From NCBI GenBank assembly GCA_017437165.1, contig JAFSBS010000150.1, positions 1-5,860 on the forward strand: a stretch of 5,860 bases of DNA, in the 5' to 3' direction. Below are positions 1-5,310 of this stretch, piece by piece. Source of the stretch: Clostridia bacterium. GTDB lineage: Bacteria; Bacillota; Clostridia; Oscillospirales; Acutalibacteraceae. The notes under the pieces were generated by a model. The model worked only from the letters and a program-made list of their open reading frames with translations. It did no database searches and was not told where the DNA came from. The position numbers were made by a program, and so were the translations under genes. The number at the start of each line of letters is the position of its first letter. Positions within the stretch are counted from its first letter, which is position 1.

Positions 1-398
1 CCGTTTTCCTTCGCATATTTCTGTGCTTCAGAGTTTCCTCTGCCCCATATAACAAAATTTTCTTTCTTTACTTTTTCGCCATTTTCATCCAATATGTAAC
101 CCAACGAAAACTCACCTATATTCACAACAGTTTTCGGCACAACAACTTCTGTCACCTGACTACACTTTAAGAAAGCGTTTTCTTTAATGCCTGTTACCAT
201 AATTCCTTCATAATTTTCAGGAATCACTACTTTACCGGTTGCTGTTTCATCGTAAGTTTTAAGTGAACATATCACTTTATTTTCGTGAATTTCAAAAATT
301 GTTTCCTGTGTGGAATTTGCAAATGCCAGCACACTTGTGCCTACAAGAATAACACACAAGAATATAACACTCGTTATTATAATTATTTTCTTTTTCAT
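1..398 (-). CDS. Secreted BspA-like leucine-rich-repeat protein, 3' end outside the window
   Basis: The minus strand reads open from an ATG at 398-396 to the window edge, giving 132 residues and no stop. Residues 1-27 look like a Sec signal peptide: KKK at 2-4, a hydrophobic core at about 5-24, and a likely signal peptidase I site after Ala-Phe-Ala at 25-27. Residues 57-100 match one BspA-type LRR (LRR_5) unit, with an IPENYEG turn at 59-65, then GIKENAF, a Cys at 79, and VVVPKTVVNIGEF at 85-97. The segment at 119-131 (GRGNSEAQKYAKE) resembles the motif that closes such repeats in many clostridial surface proteins. The protein is probably exported and may be surface-bound, but its ligand cannot be told from this part. 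A weak Shine-Dalgarno (AGAGAAG) ends seven bases before the ATG. The gene is divergent from the aminopeptidase and has its own strong promoter. The family call is good; the specific role is unknown. Confidence 0.82.
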   Translation of the reverse strand, partial: MKKKIIIITSVIFLCVILVGTSVLAFANSTQETIFEIHENKVICSLKTYDETATGKVVIPENYEGIMVTGIKENAFLKCSQVTEVVVPKTVVNIGEFSLGYILDENGEKVKKENFVIWGRGNSEAQKYAKEN

Positions 399-438
399 TT
401 TACATCTTCTCTTTTCATACTACATAACGATTAACACG

Positions 439-456
439 TTCCGACTTTTTTCGACA
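439..456 (-). promoter_or_regulatory. Possible tandem Spo0A boxes at the predicted transcription start
   Basis: On the minus strand, TGTCGAA (456-450) matches the known Spo0A box TGNCGAA exactly. A poorer copy, AGTCGGA (446-440), follows with its GTCG core exactly 10 bases downstream. Tandem Spo0A boxes one helical turn apart are known, for example at Bacillus subtilis abrB. The position at the predicted +1 of the leucine-rich-repeat gene would suit repression. The motif is short and the second copy has two mismatches, so chance is a real alternative. The window does not show whether this organism has Spo0A. Confidence 0.3.
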
Positions 457-462
457 TTATAT

Positions 463-491
463 ATTATATACTACTATCTCTCATATTTCAA
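463..491 (-). promoter_or_regulatory. Sigma-A-type promoter for the leucine-rich-repeat gene
   Basis: On the minus strand, TTGAAA (491-486) is followed by a 17-base spacer and a perfect TATAAT (468-463). Transcription should start near 456, leaving an untranslated leader of about 55 bases before the ATG at 398. A second TATAAT lies at 461-456 but is 24 bases from the -35 box, so it is less likely to be used with it. This is inferred from sequence only. Confidence 0.72.
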
Positions 492-536
492 TGGAATTAA
501 CAATATTGTAAAATTTTAATTTATTTTTAGTTTTAA

Positions 537-565
537 TTGTAAAAATATAATATTTGTGATAAAAT
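537..565 (+). promoter_or_regulatory. Sigma-A-type promoter for the aminopeptidase-phosphoesterase pair
   Basis: TTGTAA (537-542), a 17-base spacer and TAAAAT (560-565) form a plausible promoter. TGA directly before the -10 box gives an extended -10 (TG one base upstream), which would offset the imperfect -35. The start should fall near 572, leaving a leader of about 40 bases. The -10 context GATAAAATATT is identical to that of the nadD promoter. Confidence 0.6.
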
Positions 566-601
566 ATTATAAATAACTTAAATTCTTTAAAACTTGAATT
601 C

Positions 602-607
602 GGGTGA
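602..607 (+). promoter_or_regulatory. Shine-Dalgarno site that fixes the aminopeptidase start
   Basis: GGGTGA lies five bases before the ATG at 613. The longer reading from GTG at 604 would start inside this site, so 613 is the better start. Phosphoesterase (AGGTGA) and nadD (GGGTGA) carry the same type of site, which pairs with the 5' part of the anti-Shine-Dalgarno sequence of 16S rRNA. Confidence 0.75.
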
Positions 608-612
608 AAATT

Positions 613-1839
613 ATGACAAAAACAATTATGAAAAAATATGCACACCTTATAGCAAGAGTTGGTGCAAATATAAAAAAAGGTCAACCTGTAAGAATCATTG
701 CAGAAGCAGACCAGTTTGAGTTCGTTAATTTGCTTGTTACAGAGTGCTATAAGTTAGGCGCTTCAAGAGTTGATATTGACTGGACTTATCAACCAATAAC
801 AAAAACAGATTACAAATACAGAAGTTTAAAATCTCTTTCAGAAGTTCCTTTATGGAAAGAAGAAAAGTTAAAACTTATGGTAGAAGAAATCCCTTGCAGA
901 ATTCACATTGAAAGCGAAGACCCTGACGGACTTAAAGGTGTTAACCGCGAAAAAATGCAAAAATCACAAATGGCAAGATATAAGGTAACTAAAAAATACA
1001 GCGATGCACTTGAAAATAAAGACCAATGGACTATTGCGGCAGTACCGTCTTACGCCTGGGCTAAAAAAGTGTTTCCGAATGAAACAAAAAGAAATGCTTA
1101 CAACAAACTCTGGGATGCTATTTTAGAAACTGTTTATGTTACAAAAGATAATGACCCCGTAAAAGAATGGGACAACCACAATAAAAACTTAAAAAAGCGC
1201 ACAAAATGGCTTAATGAAAAAAAACTCGATTATTTAGAATATAAAAGTTCAAATGGTACAAATTTCAGAGCAGATTTAATTCCCGAAGCACATTGGTGCG
1301 GTGGTGGTGAAGAAACTCTTTCGGGTAATTTCTTTAACCCCAATTTACCGACACAAGAAGTTTTTACCTCCCCTAAAAAAGGTTTTGCAGAAGGTACTCT
1401 TGTATCTACAAAACCACTTTCATATCAAGGACAGTTAATAGAAGATTTTAAAATCACTTTTAAAGATGGTAAAGCGGTTTCGTGGGATGCAAAAGAAAAT
1501 AAAGATTTATTGGACAAAATGCTTTCCATGGATGAAGGCGCTCCTTACCTCGGCGAATTAGCACTTATTCCTCAAGACAGTCCTATTGCAAACACAGGTA
1601 TTCTTTTCTACAACACTCTTTTTGACGAAAACGCAAGTTGCCATGTTGCATTAGGTCGCGGTTTCTGTGATACTATTGATGATTTTCAAAACAAAACTCT
1701 CGAAGAATGTCAGACTCTCGGAGTAAACGACAGTATGATTCACGTTGACTTTATGATTGGTGCTGATGATCTCACCATTACAGGTTACAAAGATGGTAAA
1801 GCATACCCGATATTTGTAAACGGAAATTGGGCATTTTAA
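613..1839 (+). CDS. M29-family metallo-aminopeptidase (AmpS/PepS/aminopeptidase T type)
   Basis: A protein of 408 residues, close to the usual size for peptidase family M29, which removes N-terminal amino acids from peptides using a two-metal centre. There is no signal peptide, so it should act in the cytoplasm on peptide breakdown products. By position and local sequence it keeps the family's metal ligands: Glu249 (in PTQEVF), Glu315 (in LGELAL), Glu339 and His344 (in FDENASCHVALG), and His377 and Asp379 (in HVDFM). Phe351 occupies the place where aminopeptidase T has an active-site Tyr (Tyr352), as I recall the family. The start at 613 was chosen from the Shine-Dalgarno site at 602-607; GTG at 604 would add three residues. 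It is the first gene after its promoter and lies 31 bases before the phosphoesterase gene, with no terminator between, so the two are probably co-transcribed. The family call is firm; substrate preference is not visible. Confidence 0.93.
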   Translation: MTKTIMKKYAHLIARVGANIKKGQPVRIIAEADQFEFVNLLVTECYKLGASRVDIDWTYQPITKTDYKYRSLKSLSEVPLWKEEKLKLMVEEIPCRIHIESEDPDGLKGVNREKMQKSQMARYKVTKKYSDALENKDQWTIAAVPSYAWAKKVFPNETKRNAYNKLWDAILETVYVTKDNDPVKEWDNHNKNLKKRTKWLNEKKLDYLEYKSSNGTNFRADLIPEAHWCGGGEETLSGNFFNPNLPTQEVFTSPKKGFAEGTLVSTKPLSYQGQLIEDFKITFKDGKAVSWDAKENKDLLDKMLSMDEGAPYLGELALIPQDSPIANTGILFYNTLFDENASCHVALGRGFCDTIDDFQNKTLEECQTLGVNDSMIHVDFMIGADDLTITGYKDGKAYPIFVNGNWAF

Positions 1840-1858
1840 TAAAATAAACTAAAAATAC

Positions 1859-1865
1859 AGGTGAT
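1859..1865 (+). promoter_or_regulatory. Shine-Dalgarno site of the phosphoesterase gene
   Basis: AGGTGAT ends five bases before the ATG at 1871. A second in-frame ATG lies at 1877, only two codons on, but the spacing favours 1871. The gap between the two genes is AT-rich and shows no promoter or terminator. Confidence 0.65.
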
Positions 1866-1870
1866 ATATT

Positions 1871-3673
1871 ATGGCAATGGGTAAACCAAATAAATGGAAA
1901 ACAGATAATTTTTTAAGAACAGAAAAAGAACCATTAAAATTTTCAGATGATGGTAAATTCAGAATTTTACACCTCACAGATATCCACGAAGTTATGCCTG
2001 AAATGGATGATGATGATAACAGAGAAATCCCCGAAAACAAAGACAAGGAAACTCTCAATGTTATTGAAAAATGTATTGAAGAAGCAAAACCTGATTTAGT
2101 CGTTTTCGGTGGTGACAATATCAGCGGTTATTGGGAAGAATTCAATTATGATTTAATCCACAAAACAATCACAAAAATTGTTGAACCTATAAAGAGAAGA
2201 AACATTCCTTTGGCACTCGTTTTTGGTAATCACGATGGCGAAGTTGGTTTTTATACCGATATTCAGATGATCATGTACAGCGACTATGACAACTGTCGCT
2301 CTACTCTTAATGACGCAGATGTTTTTGGTTGTGGTAACTGCAACCTTACTATAAAAAGTTCTGATGGCAAAAGAAACGCTTTCTCAATATGGCTTATGGA
2401 CTCAAATGATTATATGAGCGATGATGAGGGTGATTCAGGTTATGCTTATGTTCATAAAGACCAGATTGACTGGTACGAAAAAAGAAGTAGAGAACTGGCT
2501 GATGAAAACGGTGGTAAACCCGTACCTGCAATTCTCTTTCAACATATTCCTGTTCAACAAGAAATTCACGAGTTACAGGAAGTTGCCGGAGAAGGTGAAA
2601 ATGTTGTTGAAAAAGATGGCAAATACTACTCATTCGGTGAAAAACTTATTTCAGGAAGACTTCGTGAATACCCTTGCCCACCATTTATGAAGCAAGACCA
2701 CACTGCGCAATTTAAAAGTTGGAAAAAAATGGGCGACATTAAAGCCGCTTTCTTCGGTCACGACCATGTAAACGATTTCCACATCAAAGTTGATGGTATA
2801 AGCCTTTATCAGACAATCGGATGCGGTTACTTCACTTATGGCAGAGAACACGGCGGCAGACTTATTGTTCTTGATGAAAACAGTCCTGAAAACATTGAAA
2901 CGAGAACTATTGAGGTTGAAAGAATTACATCAACAGATTTCAGCAAAAAGCACGACAATGATGTTGCAGTAATTTTAAATCAGTATGATGAACTTTTAAA
3001 TAAAAATCAGGTTAAAGAAGCCGGTGAATTTTTAGAAGCAGAAATTTTAAAGGCAAAAGAACGAGCAGATGCCTTTACAGAAATGACTCTACATAACGAG
3101 GTTGTTTCATTCCACAGAAGAACCGGTGAACAGAAAAAGGCTGTGGGTGCTATAAATGAAATTTTAGAGTTGCTCGAAAAATTCAGTCTTGAAAATTCAG
3201 TTTTAGGTGCAAATATGTATCTTAACTGTGCTACAACTCTTAATTTCTTCCACAGAACTTCAGACTCTTTACCTCTTTTTGTAAGAGCATTCGAAGCATA
3301 TATAAACACAATTCCACAAAACGACTATCGTTTTGCAGGTTTTTATAACAACTACGCTTTAGCTCTGTATGAAAGCGAAAACTATGATGAGGCTTTAAGA
3401 TATTTCAGAAAAGCGTTGAATATTCTTTCACTTTACAAGGGTAATGATTCAGAAATTGCAGTTATTTTCTGTAATTTGTCACATCTTTTCGAAAAAACAA
3501 ATGATGAAGAAATGATAAACAACTGCCTTAATTCTGCATTCTTTGCTTTAAAAGATTATGACGGTGAAATCAATAATAATTTTATTTTACATTGTCAGAA
3601 ATGTAATGAAGCCTTCAAGCACTTCAAAAAAGATGATTTTGTAAAGGAAATCGAAGCAAAACTCACAAAATAA
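1871..3673 (+). CDS. Dcr2-like metallophosphoesterase fused to a TPR domain
   Basis: A 600-residue, two-part protein without a signal peptide, so probably cytoplasmic. Residues about 30-352 form a calcineurin-like metallophosphoesterase with every metal-binding motif present: Asp37-Ile-His39, Asp82-Asn83 (in GGDN), Asn120-His121-Asp122 (in GNHD), His225 (in QHIP), and His297-Asp-His299 (in FGHDH). The stretch after GHDH (VNDF, then GCGYFTYG) resembles the Dcr2/purple-acid-phosphatase-like subgroup. Residues about 357-600 are helical and TPR-like. The clearest repeat is at 489-522 (NNYALALYESENYDEALRYF), and the whole half resembles stand-alone clostridial TPR proteins of unknown function. TPRs usually bind other proteins, so this half may choose the target or localise the enzyme; that is inference. 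The substrate (phosphoprotein, nucleotide or other phosphoester) is unknown. An Asp-rich stretch at about 45-50 follows the first motif. The gene lies 31 bases after the aminopeptidase gene and probably shares its promoter. Domain calls are firm and biological role is open. Confidence 0.9.
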   Translation: MAMGKPNKWKTDNFLRTEKEPLKFSDDGKFRILHLTDIHEVMPEMDDDDNREIPENKDKETLNVIEKCIEEAKPDLVVFGGDNISGYWEEFNYDLIHKTITKIVEPIKRRNIPLALVFGNHDGEVGFYTDIQMIMYSDYDNCRSTLNDADVFGCGNCNLTIKSSDGKRNAFSIWLMDSNDYMSDDEGDSGYAYVHKDQIDWYEKRSRELADENGGKPVPAILFQHIPVQQEIHELQEVAGEGENVVEKDGKYYSFGEKLISGRLREYPCPPFMKQDHTAQFKSWKKMGDIKAAFFGHDHVNDFHIKVDGISLYQTIGCGYFTYGREHGGRLIVLDENSPENIETRTIEVERITSTDFSKKHDNDVAVILNQYDELLNKNQVKEAGEFLEAEILKAKERADAFTEMTLHNEVVSFHRRTGEQKKAVGAINEILELLEKFSLENSVLGANMYLNCATTLNFFHRTSDSLPLFVRAFEAYINTIPQNDYRFAGFYNNYALALYESENYDEALRYFRKALNILSLYKGNDSEIAVIFCNLSHLFEKTNDEEMINNCLNSAFFALKDYDGEINNNFILHCQKCNEAFKHFKKDDFVKEIEAKLTK

Positions 3674-3686
3674 TCTTGTAGTTATA

Positions 3687-3715
3687 TTGACATTGATTTG
3701 TATTTTAGATAAAAT
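3687..3715 (+). promoter_or_regulatory. Sigma-A-type promoter for nadD and downstream genes
   Basis: A consensus TTGACA (3687-3692), a 17-base spacer and TAAAAT (3710-3715) stand just before nadD. The start should fall near 3722, leaving a leader of about 20-25 bases. No hairpin with a T-run is visible between the phosphoesterase stop and this promoter, so the cluster may also receive read-through from upstream. Confidence 0.75.
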
Positions 3716-3734
3716 ATTCTAATAAATAAAATTC

Positions 3735-3740
3735 GGGTGA
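3735..3740 (+). promoter_or_regulatory. Shine-Dalgarno site of nadD
   Basis: GGGTGA lies four bases before the ATG at 3745. The 11 bases AATTCGGGTGA (3730-3740) are identical to the site before the aminopeptidase gene (597-607). Confidence 0.65.
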
Positions 3741-3744
3741 TTTT

Positions 3745-4347
3745 ATGGGAAACATTGCAATTTATGGTGGTTCTTTTGACCCTCCTCATAAAGGTCATTT
3801 ACTCTTAGCTCAGAACTTAGCGAAAGAGTGTAATGCTGACAAAGTTCTGATTATTCCTGCCTATTCATCCCCTTTTAAAGATGGTACTGTGGCAGAGGGT
3901 ACTGACAGGCTTGCTATGTGCAAACACACCTTTACTGACCCGATATTTGAAATTTCTGCTATTGAACTTAATCGTGAAGAAAAAAGTTACACAGTAGACA
4001 CCATAAAAGATTTAAAAAAGTATTACCCTAATGACAATTTATTTTTGTTTATGGGTGACGATATGTTCCTGTCGCTTGCAAACTGGTACAAGTACAAAGA
4101 ACTTCTTTCACTCTGTACAATAGTTACCGCCGCAAGAACTGAAGATTTAAAGCACTTAGCAGAAATGAAAACCTACGCTATTACAAAGCTCAAATTACAC
4201 GATGGTGATTATATAATTTCAAAAGAAAAGCCACTTGAAGTAAGTTCTACGCTTTTGAGAACAATGCTTAAAAATAGATTAGACACAAGTAAATACCTTA
4301 CTTATGATACTATAAGTTATATCAAGAAAAGGGGGCTTTATTTATGA
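3745..4347 (+). CDS. nadD: Nicotinate-nucleotide adenylyltransferase
   Basis: A 200-residue cytoplasmic enzyme of the usual NadD length. It joins ATP and nicotinate mononucleotide to give deamido-NAD and pyrophosphate, the step before NAD synthetase in both de novo and salvage NAD synthesis. The N-terminus has the nucleotidyltransferase signature GGSFDPPHKGH at 8-18, with the HxGH motif at His15 to His18. The segment MGDDMFLSLANW at 103-114 matches the family's GADxxxxLxxW substrate-binding region, and SSTLLR at 167-172 is the ISSTxxR phosphate-binding motif. The start is set by the Shine-Dalgarno site four bases upstream and the conserved N-terminus. Its stop overlaps the yqeK start by four bases (ATGA), so translation is probably coupled. 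In Bacillus subtilis, nadD is also followed by yqeK and rsfS (yqeL), which supports the call. Identification is near certain. Confidence 0.97.
   Translation: MGNIAIYGGSFDPPHKGHLLLAQNLAKECNADKVLIIPAYSSPFKDGTVAEGTDRLAMCKHTFTDPIFEISAIELNREEKSYTVDTIKDLKKYYPNDNLFLFMGDDMFLSLANWYKYKELLSLCTIVTAARTEDLKHLAEMKTYAITKLKLHDGDYIISKEKPLEVSSTLLRTMLKNRLDTSKYLTYDTISYIKKRGLYL
4327..4335 (+). promoter_or_regulatory. Shine-Dalgarno site of yqeK inside the nadD end
   Basis: AAAAGGGGG lies eight bases before the yqeK ATG and within the last codons of nadD. With the ATGA overlap it permits both coupled and independent initiation. Confidence 0.6.
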
Positions 4348-4937
4348 AAACCAATTCAGAGTGCATCGAAATTATTAAAGGCAGACTTAAAGAGCAGCGA
4401 TTCATTCATTCTTTAAATGTTGCAGACTGCGCAAAAGAGCTTGCAATAAAATTTGGTGCAGACCCCGAAAAAGCATACACCGCGGGACTTATTCACGATT
4501 CCTGTAAAAATCTTGAACCGAGTGTACAATTGCAATATTTACTTGAAAATAACGTACAACCTTCAGAATACGAATTAGCGGCACCTAAACTTTTCCACGC
4601 AATATGTGGTGCAGTATTTGCAGAAAAAGAGTTAGGTTGCACTGACGAAGAAATTTTAACCGCTGTACGTTACCACACTACCGGCAGAAGTAATATGACT
4701 CTTTTAGAAAAAGTTATATTTATTGCTGACTTTATTAGCAAAGAACGTAATTATGACGGTGTTGAAATTATGAGAGAAAAGGCATTTCGCTCACTTGATG
4801 AAGCAATTGTTGAAGGCTTAAGTTTTACAATAATTGACTTAATAAAAAAAGAAAGATTGGTTCATCCTGATACTATGGGGGCTTATAACGCTGCCTTAGT
4901 TAATATGAAAAAAGAAAAAGGAGAGAATTTAATATGA
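4344..4937 (+). CDS. yqeK: HD-domain Ap4A hydrolase, YqeK family
   Basis: A 197-residue cytoplasmic HD-superfamily protein, the usual YqeK length. YqeK proteins split diadenosine tetraphosphate symmetrically into two ADP, keeping this stress-linked nucleotide low. The metal-binding set is complete: His22 (in RFIHSLNV), His51-Asp52 (in GLIHDSCK), His85 (in LFHAICG), His111 (in RYHTTG) and Asp129 (in FIADFI). The RYHTTG and EKVIFIADFI segments are typical of YqeK rather than of other HD proteins. The gene overlaps nadD by four bases at its start and rsfS by four bases at its end. It lies two genes before a leucyl-tRNA synthetase, and such enzymes make Ap4A as a side product, so co-expression would be sensible; that link is inference. 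The family call is firm and the activity is by homology. Confidence 0.94.
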   Translation: MKTNSECIEIIKGRLKEQRFIHSLNVADCAKELAIKFGADPEKAYTAGLIHDSCKNLEPSVQLQYLLENNVQPSEYELAAPKLFHAICGAVFAEKELGCTDEEILTAVRYHTTGRSNMTLLEKVIFIADFISKERNYDGVEIMREKAFRSLDEAIVEGLSFTIIDLIKKERLVHPDTMGAYNAALVNMKKEKGENLI

Positions 4938-5281
4938 GTTTAGAATTAACTAAAAAAATTGTTAAGGTTCTCGACGATAAATTAGCAAGGGATATTGAAG
5001 TTATAAAAACAGAAGAAGTAACAATTGTTGCAGATTATTTTGTTATTGCTACTGCTAACTCAAACACTCACGTCAGAGCGTTAGCAGATGAAATAGAATA
5101 TCAATTAGAACAAGAAGACATCCGCCCTGACCATATTGAAGGCAGAGCAACCGGCTGGGTACTTATGCAATATGGCGGTGTTGTTGTTCACATCTTCCTT
5201 GAAGATTCAAGACAATATTACAATCTTGAAAGACTCTGGGACGATGCATCTAAAATAGACATTTCTCAATTTATTGATTGA
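4934..5281 (+). CDS. rsfS: Ribosomal silencing factor RsfS
   Basis: A 115-residue protein of the RsfS (YbeB, YqeL; Iojap-like, formerly DUF143) family. RsfS binds protein uL14 on the large ribosomal subunit and blocks joining of the small subunit, which lowers translation when nutrients are short. Family marks are ADYFVIATANSNTHVRALA at 33-51 and VVVHIFLEDSRQYYNLERLW at 83-102. Gly82 sits where many relatives have Asp (GDVVVH); this may be a lineage difference. AAGGAG at 4918-4923 lies ten bases before the ATG, and the ATGA overlap with yqeK suggests coupling. The position after nadD-yqeK matches the usual Firmicutes order. Identification is near certain. Confidence 0.96.
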   Translation: MSLELTKKIVKVLDDKLARDIEVIKTEEVTIVADYFVIATANSNTHVRALADEIEYQLEQEDIRPDHIEGRATGWVLMQYGGVVVHIFLEDSRQYYNLERLWDDASKIDISQFID

Positions 5282-5294
5282 TTTGTATAAGAAG

Positions 5295-5300
5295 AAAGGA
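5295..5300 (+). promoter_or_regulatory. Shine-Dalgarno site that fixes the leuS start
   Basis: AAAGGA lies ten bases before the ATG at 5311. An in-frame ATG at 5302 would add three residues but sits only one base after this site, too close for normal initiation, so 5311 is preferred. The 29-base gap after rsfS is too short for a T-box leader, and none is visible. Confidence 0.7.
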
Positions 5301-5310
5301 AATGATTAAA

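Larger units (their letters stand above)
399..612. other. Divergent intergenic region
   Basis: These 214 bases separate two divergent genes. They hold the minus-strand promoter at 463-491, the plus-strand promoter at 537-565, Spo0A-like sites at 439-456, and a 10-base palindrome (ACAATATTGT) at 500-509. The palindrome lies between the two -35 boxes, so a regulator bound there could act on either gene, but AT-rich palindromes this short also arise by chance. I see no riboswitch, RNA gene or credible small coding frame here. Confidence 0.6.

Noticed and set aside
310..519. Open frame on the plus strand across the start of the leucine-rich-repeat gene
   Set aside because: It lies antisense to a clear signal-peptide-coding region and its promoter, has a low-complexity Ile/Tyr/Phe-rich product typical of AT-rich noise, and has no Shine-Dalgarno site.
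581..600. AATTC and GAATT arms in the aminopeptidase leader that could pair
   Set aside because: The stem is only five weak pairs around a ten-base loop, too unstable to call a riboswitch or attenuator.
481..684. Minus-strand open frame over the aminopeptidase promoter and start
   Set aside because: It overlaps a strong M29 coding start and both promoters, and its product is a biased Phe/Ile/Lys/Asn-rich sequence with no family resemblance.
1189..1198. A AAA AAG heptamer in frame (also in nadD near 4011-4020), as in programmed frameshifting
   Set aside because: The main frames continue with conserved sequence on both sides, no stimulatory hairpin is evident, and A-runs are common in Lys-rich AT-rich genes.
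2421..2690. Alternative plus-strand frame inside the phosphoesterase gene
   Set aside because: The phosphoesterase frame carries conserved motifs on both sides and through this stretch, so this is a shadow frame.
3007..3309. 100-residue minus-strand frame opposite the TPR half
   Set aside because: It is antisense to recognisable TPR helices and shows no motif or Shine-Dalgarno support.
3674..3744. Searched for a terminator between the phosphoesterase and nadD
   Set aside because: No GC-rich hairpin followed by a T-run is visible; the gap is explained by the promoter and leader.
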